From Hirundichthys speculiger (lineage: Eukaryota > Chordata > Actinopteri > Beloniformes > Exocoetidae), in assembly GCA_018398805.1 (NCBI GenBank), contig JAGFBZ010000814.1:2775001-2839000 (forward strand): a stretch of 64,000 nt of DNA, given 5' to 3'. The position numbers and the translations under genes were made by a program. Of the stretch, positions 1 to 64,000 are shown piece by piece; position 1 is the stretch's first letter, and each line of letters starts with the position of its first letter. Below the pieces are notes generated by a model. The model saw only the letters and a list, made by a program, of their open reading frames with translations. It searched no databases and was not told the DNA's origin.

Positions 1-179
1 GTAGTAGCCCCCTACAGGTACTGTAGGTGGTAGATGTCGCGAGGTTAGTGTGTGACATCCGATGAGTGACAGCGAGTGAAGAAAAAAAAGATTGTTACAG
101 AGAATAGGATGTCGTTAGACAACAGAACTGTCTGCGCTCTTTTCTCATGTAAAATAAACTACTCTGGACCAGTCCACAA

Positions 180-879
180 TAGGGATGGGAATCGAAAACC
201 GGTTCCTGTAGAGAACCGGTTCTGTGTGTTTCAATTCCATAGAATCGTTTGGCAGTTTATCTAGCGATTCTCTTATCGATTCCAACCAGCACGAGTCTCA
301 TGTAATTTACGCAATTTACGCACAGTCAATTCCAGAAAGCACTTACGTGATTAAGTTACGTTGGTTAAGCGCGTGCATTGGAGTTGTAACCAACAATGGC
401 GCCAAACAGGCTCAAACGCTCCAAAGTTTGGCTTCACTTCACAAAGAAAGATGGCAACAAGGCAACGTACAGTCATTGCAAAGTGGAGATAACAGCGTTG
501 GTAGGGAACACAACTAACATGCAGAAACATTTGCGCACACAACATGCGATAACAAGTGTCGTGTTTTTGACGCGCTTTGGACTAATGGATCTCAACCCAG
601 CGGCAGTAGCCAAGCTAAGATGACCTCTGGCAACCCTTGTAAGTAGTTATCCCGCTGCCTATGTGCTTCTTTGTAAAACACGCTATAACATTAACGCTAT
701 GCTATTAAACGAATGCCTTCTGCATTACATTTAGAAGATGCTAAAAAAAAATGATGCTAATAAAACTGTTAGTTCTCCTTTTTCCCCAAATTATAATTGA
801 TAAGAGATTCAATAAAGAATAGAATCGTTAAACTGTATCGATAATGGAATTGGAAAAATCTTATCAATTCCCATCCCTA
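180..879 (+). mobile_element. hAT element, 700 bp, with 8-bp target-site duplication
   Basis: The ends are inverted repeats (TAGGGATGGGAAT ... ATTCCCATCCCTA) flanked by perfect 8-bp duplications GTCCACAA at 172-179 and 880-887, the hAT hallmark. Family A copy 2 has one GTCCACAA and no insert at the matching place (near 24620), a natural empty site. The element carries only the first part of a hAT gene (BED zinc finger) and no dimerisation domain, so it is an internally deleted, non-autonomous copy. Confidence 0.92.
396..623 (+). pseudogene. BED zinc-finger fragment of a hAT transposase
   Basis: The 75-residue frame begins MAPNRLKRSKVWLHFTKKDG and contains the BED signature: W-x-H-F, then a Cys-x2-Cys position, then H-x4-H in KHLRTQH. 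The first zinc-binding Cys is replaced by Tyr (TYSHC), so the finger is probably broken. The frame ends soon after, and no catalytic domain follows within the element. It is a remnant inside the hAT copy and not a host gene. Confidence 0.75.
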
Positions 880-1182
880 GTCCACAAATACACTCCTTCC
901 AAAACAGTCATAAAGAATGCAAAGTCTGCAGCAAATGGGTACAACAAGTCATTAAAAAAGTAAAGAAAAGTCACGTGAAATGAGATGAAAAACTGTAAAA
1001 CAAGAGCAATGTGAAATGAAAACAAGGCGTGGAATGAAAATCAAATGTAAATGTAAATACAAGCAATGTAAAATGAACAAAAAATATGCAAATCCCTTCA
1101 AAAAATACTCTTCATATATACCTTTTTAGTGTTTTCATTTAGGCTATAATGAATGTTCACATTATGTCAACGTGGCTTTAAG

Positions 1183-1375
1183 CACAGCTGCACTACTTCC
1201 TAAACTTCAGCCAGCTGCTGTGTTTCCTGTGTACCATTAATTGACAAACTCATTAATCCAGGTGTTTCTGACCTCACAGCAATGGTCAGACACACCTGGA
1301 TTGATCAATTTGTCTAATAATAGCACACAGGAAACAAAAGAGCTGGCTGAAGTATAAAGAAGTAGTGTAGCTGTG
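1183..1375. repeat. internal inverted repeat of family A
   Basis: The stretch from CACAGCTGCACTACTTC is repeated inverted up to GAAGTAGTGTAGCTGTG. The arms are roughly 90 bases with a few mismatches and contain CCAGGTGTTTCTGACC facing GGTCAGACACACCTGG. The same structure is present in the second copy (24929-25120), so it belongs to the element. Confidence 0.8.
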
Positions 1376-1607
1376 ATTTTAGCTTTTCTGTACACCAAAA
1401 ATGTAAGGGATACTGCTCGTGGCGGGCCCCAGAAAATTTCCTTTATTTTCAAATCCAAAACTTGACAGGTTATGTTCCTGCTACCTCGGTTCCTAGTGAG
1501 TGTTTGTATATTAAAAATGTTTTGGCTAAATAAACAACACACTGTTGAAGAAAATGGTTTTGCATTTAGTTTCCATACTGTACCGAAAATGTACCGACCC
1601 ATGTCCC

Positions 1608-1609
<2 letters not shown>

Positions 1610-1665
<56 letters not shown>

Positions 1666-1671
1666 TATATA
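1610..1671. repeat. (AT)n microsatellite
   Basis: About 60 bases of alternating A and T ending in ATACACATATACATATAT. Tyr-Ile repeat peptides read from it on either strand are artefacts. Confidence 0.95.
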
Positions 1672-2346
1672 TTGAACTCCCTGTTAAAAGTTTCTGCTGT
1701 TACCTCAGAAATTGCCTGTTTTAATGTTCTAATTGTGCTGAGCCACAATCATTTTGTTGGATTTTGTTTGTAGACTTTTTTTTTTTTTTTTTTTTTTTTA
1801 ATAAAAACAGGATGACATTAATGCCCTGGCAGTGGCAATAAGCTTTATTTTATTTTACATTTTTTAAGATGAGATTTACACTAAATATGTGTTACTGACA
1901 AGTGTTGATGTTAAAAGTGTTTGAACAACAAATGTTATGGCACTTTAGTTCATATGGCAGCAGAACATTTAAATAAAAGTGCATTTTACACTACTTTTGA
2001 ATTCATTATTTGATTTTGCGTATACAATGTGATTTATCATGATTAATCAGGGAAATAATGCGATTAATCGCAATTAAAAATTGTAATCGTTGCGCAAAAT
2101 CAAATAATGAATTCAAAAGTAGTGTAAAGTGCGCTTTTATTTAAATATTCTGCTGCCATATGAACTAAAGTGTCATAACATTTGTTGTTCAAACACATAA
2201 CAACACTTGTCAGTAACACATATTTAGTGTAAATCTCATCTTAAAAAAATGTCAAATAAAATAAAGCTCATTGAAACTGCCACAGCATTGTCATCTTATT
2301 ATAAAAATAAAAACGTCTACCTACAAAATTTTAATGGGGAGTTCAA
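1672..2346. repeat. long inverted repeat (foldback-type element)
   Basis: The sequence starting TTGAACTCCC at 1672 recurs inverted, ending GGGAGTTCAA at 2346. The arms of roughly 300 bases match for most of their length, for example 1845-2010 against 2095-2270. They flank a spacer with TGATTAATCAG and GCGATTAATCGC motifs. Some arm differences are A/T-run lengths (poly-T at 1778-1799). No protein is encoded. A foldback or MITE origin is likely; the superfamily is not recognised. Confidence 0.8.
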
Positions 2347-2419
2347 CCTTGTTTCTGTCGAATCAGCCGTCTGGGAGAACTTTAAAATGAAAATGTCCAC
2401 GTAAAAGTTCTGTAACTTA

Positions 2420-3320
2420 CATTTTCAATTGTCAATCAAAAATTAAAAAAAATAAAAAGTGACTTTTTATTTTTATTTTTCGTTTTTTAATCTAACACAC
2501 ACACAAAAAAACAAAAAACAAAAAATGCCTGTTTTTTATATTTCAATTTTAGTAAACGGGCCACGGGACTGAATTTGTTTTTAATATTTAATTGTCCGGT
2601 TTACGTGACCCTGAAATGGCTTTGTGCGCAAGTTCAGGTTGCATGGCAGCGCTGGAATCACATACTATAATATTTGCAATATTGTGGAAATCTAAATGAA
2701 AACTCACCTCATATAAAGATAGAACCAAAGCGCTCTCCAGCTCTGCATCTGGGATAAGTCTTTTTTTCCTCAAATCCTGATGAGCACAGAATCTTCTAAT
2801 GCTCATTTCCAGCATTGCAGGACACCCATCTGCTGTTGAATAAGTCATTCATCAAACTACCGTATTGGCCCGAATATAGGACAATATTTGAATCTAGAAG
2901 TCATATTCTCAAAAATGGGGGTCGTTTTATAATCGATGAATAGACTTTCTGTTGTCGTTACATATTTGCGTTACTAGATGGAGCCGCACTGAAGTAACCA
3001 GCTAGAGAATAGCACAACAGTGAACACATGGAGCAGATCTGATGATAAATGGAGGAATGATGCGATCGTCTTGAACAAAGGGGTTTAACAGTTTTGTTGC
3101 AGTCCAGAATTTTTTTTCAGACTGAATTGTTAATATTGCTACCTGAGTTGCTACCCCAACTGTAAAGTACACAGATTTTTACCGCTCTCCATGTGTTTTA
3201 GATTCTCCACATGTTTACCTGCCAATCCTCTTCCGCAGCAGCCAGTTACAGAATTTTCAAAACAAAAGCATGTGAGCAACATGCATTAACGTGCGATAAA
3301 ATAAATGTCGGCGTTAATAA
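2420..3320. mobile_element. unclassified interspersed repeat, family B copy 1
   Basis: The stretch matches 51530-52369 in the same orientation, starting CATTTTCAATTGTCAATCAA and ending near AAATGTCGGCGTTAATA. Copy 1 has about 40 extra bases near 2735-2775. It contains GTATTGGCCCGAATATAGGA, a motif I have met in vertebrate DNA-transposon repeats, but I cannot name the family. Short open frames on the minus strand (2588-2848) resemble each other in both copies only because the DNA does. Confidence 0.75.
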
Positions 3321-3359
3321 ATTCACGAGCACATAGAAACTTGAGGAGCAATAACTTCA

Positions 3360-3870
3360 AATACTAGTTTTCTGATTAATGTTAATAGTCTCTTACACCA
3401 ATGTGGAGGAATTTTGGCTCACTTTCTTTTAGAAAATTTCTTCAGTTCATTAAGTTTACAGCAGTTGTTTATGCACAGCTCTCTTCAGGTAAACAACCTA
3501 ACATTTTGATCAGGCTGAGGTCTAAACATTGACTGGGTCATTGTAACATTGTGATTCTTTTCTTTTTGCCATCATTTTGCTCCAGATTTAGAGTTGTGCT
3601 TGGGACTGAAGTCCTGATGTATGATTCAATTTAAGCTAAGCTTTAGCCGTTGGACAGATGACCTCACATTAGAGTCTAGGAAACCTTTGTACACAGATGA
3701 CTGCATGATCAACTCAGCAACTGCAAGGTGCCCAAATCACCCTTCCACCTCCATACTTGACTGTATGAGATGTTTTTGTTCTACTGATATGCTCTGTAAT
3801 CAACATTTTATAATTATGTGTGCGATCCATTCATCTAAATTAAATTAATTCAAGGAAATAAATTAATTAA
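3360..3870 (-). mobile_element. decayed Tc1-like element fragment
   Basis: Phrases typical of reverse-oriented fish Tc1 elements can be read: CAATGTGGAGGAATTTTGGC, GTTTATGCACAGCTCTCTT, TTGATCAGGCTGAGGTCT, GCTTTAGCCGTTGGACAGAT, CAACTGCAAGGTGCCC. The transposase would be on the minus strand but is interrupted by many changes and an internal deletion. No terminal repeat pair is evident. Recognised from recall of the family, not by alignment. Confidence 0.7.
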
Positions 3871-4082
3871 AAAGGGGTTTGATGAATGTAAATTTAGACC
3901 TAACAATGGTCAGAGTTAGATCAAAATGTAAATAAACAATTTCTGTATTTCTGTGATATGACATATGTGTACAGTTCTTCATATTTTTGAAGTCTTCAAA
4001 TCTCCAGACAATCATTTTAAGGCACAAACAGCATAAAAACCTCTAATGGTTATTAGGTTTCTGAGGATCAAATAATTAAATA

Positions 4083-4552
4083 CAGTGATCCCTCGCCAAT
4101 TCGCACTTTAAGTTCAGCGGTTATTCGCGGATTTTTTCAGAAATATATAATATAAAAAAAAAAAAAAAAAGCAAGAAAAAATTGCGGAAACATCACAGGA
4201 TGTTGTGCGCGTTCTCTCGCAGCAAAGAAATGTTGTGAGCCAGCCTGGCCCCTTTAAGAAGGTGACCATATGGGTAATGGTGTGGCCTTATGGGTAATGT
4301 AGTGTGTGTGTCGTGGGATGGCAGAATGAAAACGGGGTTAGATGAAAGAGTGGTTTCTTTACTATGGTTTGGAGATCAGAGGCTGTGAAGGTAACAAAAA
4401 GACCACTGTTGAGCCTTTGTCTTGTTTTGCTGCAGTGCCTCGCTACTTTTTTGCAGTTTTTTAACACACTATCTAGGCTACGGGGGCTCCGGCTCTAGTT
4501 CGCGGATTTCACGCGGCGGTCCCCATTTATCGCGAAAAATAAGGGATCACTG
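4083..4552. mobile_element. pogo/Tigger-like MITE 1 (470 bp, TA duplication)
   Basis: The terminal inverted repeats begin CAGTGATCCCTCGCC and end AAATAAGGGATCACTG, flanked by TA on both sides (4081-4082, 4553-4554). Subterminal TTCGCGG-type sequence is present at both ends. It has the same body as the copy at 42985-43686, in the opposite orientation (shared GCCAGCCTGGCCCCTTT and GTGTGTGTCGTGGGA). No transposase is encoded. Confidence 0.85.
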
Positions 4553-4554
4553 TA

Positions 4555-6773
4555 GGCAAATACAGATTTTCTTTGCCTGTTTTTTTTATTCACTTCATCC
4601 ATAAAGGCCTATTATTATGCTATTATGTCCAGTAGCTTACAGTGGTTTCAGTGGAATACCATTCAGCTGGTGCTCAGTCTGCTGTCTGTATGTGGGGGTT
4701 TTGTTTTGCACTGCTAAGAGGAGGAATAATAAAACACATTTAGAAAACAAGGCCAGCACAGATATCATTGCAAAAATCTTTAAAGGTCAAAAGGTGCATT
4801 TAAAAATTCCTAATTTGCTGTTGGTGAAAGTAAACTAGGGATCAGTGGTGCCTAAAAATGTGTATATTTATGTGAATTTTATGCTTTAACAGAACTCAAA
4901 TCTCCAGGTAGTTTTAAACTGCAGTCTGGGGTCAAAAACAAAATAATTAAAAGAGGTAAGAATATCATATTGTGGATGTGCACTAAACAAGTTAACCCCA
5001 AATTCAATCTGCCACTGTCCAACATAAGTAAAGAACTGTAGTATTACCCCAGTGAAATAAATCTCTGGCACTTCCTCAGCAACATATTTTTGTATATAAG
5101 ATCAAATGTTGGTTGCTGAGCAGTTGAATTGATTATACAAATGCTTTTTAACTAATGCAAGTTAAAATACATGAACAAAATATTAAACACTTTCATAAGG
5201 TGCAGTGCGAAGCTGCAGCTGTCAAATTTTTAAATCATAGTAATTCAACTCTCTTGACATTTGTAGTAAAAATAATCACATTTTAGGAAGCTGACTGGCA
5301 AAACCCAGCTGTTTTGGCAGGGTATCTCAAAGATATAAAAGGGGGGAAAATGTGCAGCGCATTTGGAAGTACAAATCTTGGCAATTCAACCATGTACTGA
5401 TGGATTCAAGTAGGTGGTATTTTGGAAGAATCTTCTCCTACTTGGCATCCTTCACAATGAGTGTGGAATTACAATCCACTTGCCAGTTGTTAGAAACATG
5501 ATTTTATAAGTCAAATAAGATGGACAAATCAAGGTCAAGAGCAGTTCTCTCAAAGACAGATACTTAACATTTGTTCAAAAGCAATGGATTCTCTCTCCAG
5601 CTCTCTGCTCATGTGCACTGTTTTGGTTGTTTTGTTTGTGGATTCAGATGCTTTGACTGCTAAGTCAGGGAGACAAACAAAGCAAACGTAGGACAATTTG
5701 ATCAATGATCTCCCAGAGTTCATGGAGAGGGCACATAGGGGTTTACCAAGGCTGGCTTAATCACCAAAGGAACAAAAACCTCCATTACCTACTCCTGCCT
5801 AGCCCACTGATGAGACACCAAACTGAGGTCAATGAAACCACCAACTAAAGATTGATCATAAGAACATCAAAGTCATTCATGTAAATCCAGCCTTTTTCAG
5901 ACATCTGGGCTATTGATACAAACCATTCCCGGAGGAGAGTTGCTGGTTAGAAACCAATATTCCTCATGGGGAGCACTCTGACCCACCTTCTACAAAGATC
6001 TTTACGGTCTGAACAGAATCTCACTGTGAAAGGGTTGAAAAGTTTACCCACACCATCCTCTGCAGACCTGCCAGGTGAGGCACTTATGCAACTCTTAAAA
6101 GTTCAAAATGGGTTCATCATCCCAAAGTTACTCTGAAGGACGCATGAAAATGGAGCATTTTTTCTGTAGTTCAGATAAATCAGTACCTGAAAGTAGCTCA
6201 TTGTTTCCAGCTGGGGTGAGAGTGGTCAATGGAAATATGATAAACAATTACACAATCAGCAAGTTCCCTTCACTCAATGCACAACAGGCCCTGCAGCCCC
6301 TCCCCCTGTCTTGTCACTAGAGTATTTTGGTTCAAGTTCCACTGCAGCATCCGGCTGTGTTGCGGTCTCGGTTTCACCTCCCACTTCCTTTTTTTGGCCC
6401 TGACGTGTTTCCGCCCCTTGAATTAGAATCAACTCTTTCCACACCGAGTTGTGATATCAGGCCGTCTTCCTTCTCTTGTCGACAGTGTTCGGAAACTATT
6501 AAGAAATCCCCAGTGAAGTCAAAATCTATCTCCCAATCCTTTGCTCCAGACCACAACATCAAAACCAAGCAGTTAGCACAACACAAAGAGGAAATATCGT
6601 TCAAACTCAGTGATAAGATAGAAGCACAGAGGGCAGACATTTGCAAGCTTTGAAGAACTTCTGCTGTTTAATGCAGGGACAGTGGGGAAACAACAGAAGT
6701 GGGAAAACCTTTTAATGTTGTATCATTATACAGACACTTTCTTCATCATCCATTTCAGGCATCTGAGCATCCT
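4555..6773. other. sequence downstream of pebp4, no further gene seen
   Basis: The pebp4 3' UTR should lie at the right end. The rest is unique-looking, AT-rich sequence with no repeat I recognise. A plus-strand frame from 6108 to 6653 has one internal stop (6318-6320) and no recognisable family. Confidence 0.4.
6667..6716 (-). promoter_or_regulatory. possible pebp4 poly(A) signals (two ATTAAA)
   Basis: On the minus strand, ATTAAA variants lie at 6716-6711 and 6672-6667, about 60 and 100 bases after the stop codon. No AATAAA is evident close to the stop. Position is the only support, and a longer 3' UTR is equally possible. Confidence 0.22.
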
Positions 6774-63874
<57,101 letters not shown>

Positions 63875-64000
63875 CTCTTTAAAGTCGTCCTCTTGTGTTT
63901 GGATGCAGGTTTCCTCCTGTGGGGTCAGAAACGCTCTCGAAGCTGCTGCGTCCGCGCGCGCCTGCGGGATCCGACTGACGTGTGAAGCTTGCACAAGTTT

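Larger units (their letters stand above)
1..1469. mobile_element. TIR DNA element, family A copy 1 (cut by window edge, hAT nested inside)
   Basis: Positions 1-179 and 880-1469 align closely, in order, with the complete copy at 24236-25203. The right end is the same (AAAACTTGACAGG). The left end lies outside the window. An unrelated 700-bp hAT element interrupts it at 180-879. Downstream of 1469 the flank reads TTA, not the TA seen beside the other copy, so one flank has mutated. No transposase frame is visible; it looks non-autonomous. Confidence 0.8.

Noticed and set aside
1472..1748. Open frames on both strands with Tyr-Ile repeats
   Set aside because: They are read from the (AT)n tract; no family and no coding signal. 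The same applies to 52385-52588.

Overview
The window looks like a piece of a ray-finned (teleost) fish nuclear genome. It is AT-rich, has no prokaryote-style gene packing, and carries the usual teleost repeat mixture: many decayed Tc1/mariner copies, pogo/Tigger-like, hAT-like and Harbinger-like DNA elements, LINE 3' ends, a SINE-like copy, and long (AT)n and poly-G/C tracts. The species cannot be told from the sequence alone.

I can support one protein-coding gene. It is on the minus strand and fills nearly the whole window: pebp4, a secreted phosphatidylethanolamine-binding-family protein. Seven coding exons were found by reading exon by exon: 63872-63874, 60999-61102, 60648-60774, 39433-39531, 14841-14886, 14186-14299 and 6774-6865. 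All six introns are GT-AG, all phases agree, and the joined coding length is 585 nt (194 residues plus stop). The predicted product has a signal peptide, the DPDAP motif, the GFHRYQF motif and the C-terminal F-x-LGEP helix. The least certain part is exon 1, whose only coding content is the ATG. A CpG-rich segment at the right edge of the window is the likely promoter/5' UTR.

Layout, left to right. 1-4552: dense repeats downstream of the gene (a DNA element with a hAT nested in it, an (AT)n tract, a long inverted repeat, an unclassified repeat, a Tc1 relic, a Tigger-like MITE). 4553-6773: mostly unremarkable, holding the expected 3' UTR. 6774-14299: last two coding exons and a 7.3 kb intron with a Tc1 relic, a LINE-tail-like stretch and three long homopolymers. 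14841-39531: exons 5 and 4 around a 24.5 kb intron with a SINE-like copy, two Harbinger-like copies and a 3 kb repeat cluster at 22.3-25.2 kb. 39532-60647: a 21 kb intron with two Tc1 copies, each containing or abutting a Tigger-like MITE, the second copy of the unclassified repeat, and a perfect short palindrome. 60648-64000: exons 3 to 1 with two hAT MITEs and a Tc1 relic in intron 1.

No other gene, RNA gene, CRISPR array or operon could be supported, and I found no convincing new biological system. The most informative observations are the split-start pebp4 model, a natural filled/empty-site pair for a hAT insertion, nested DNA elements with intact target-site duplications, a perfect 22-bp-arm palindrome, and two repeat families I could not name.
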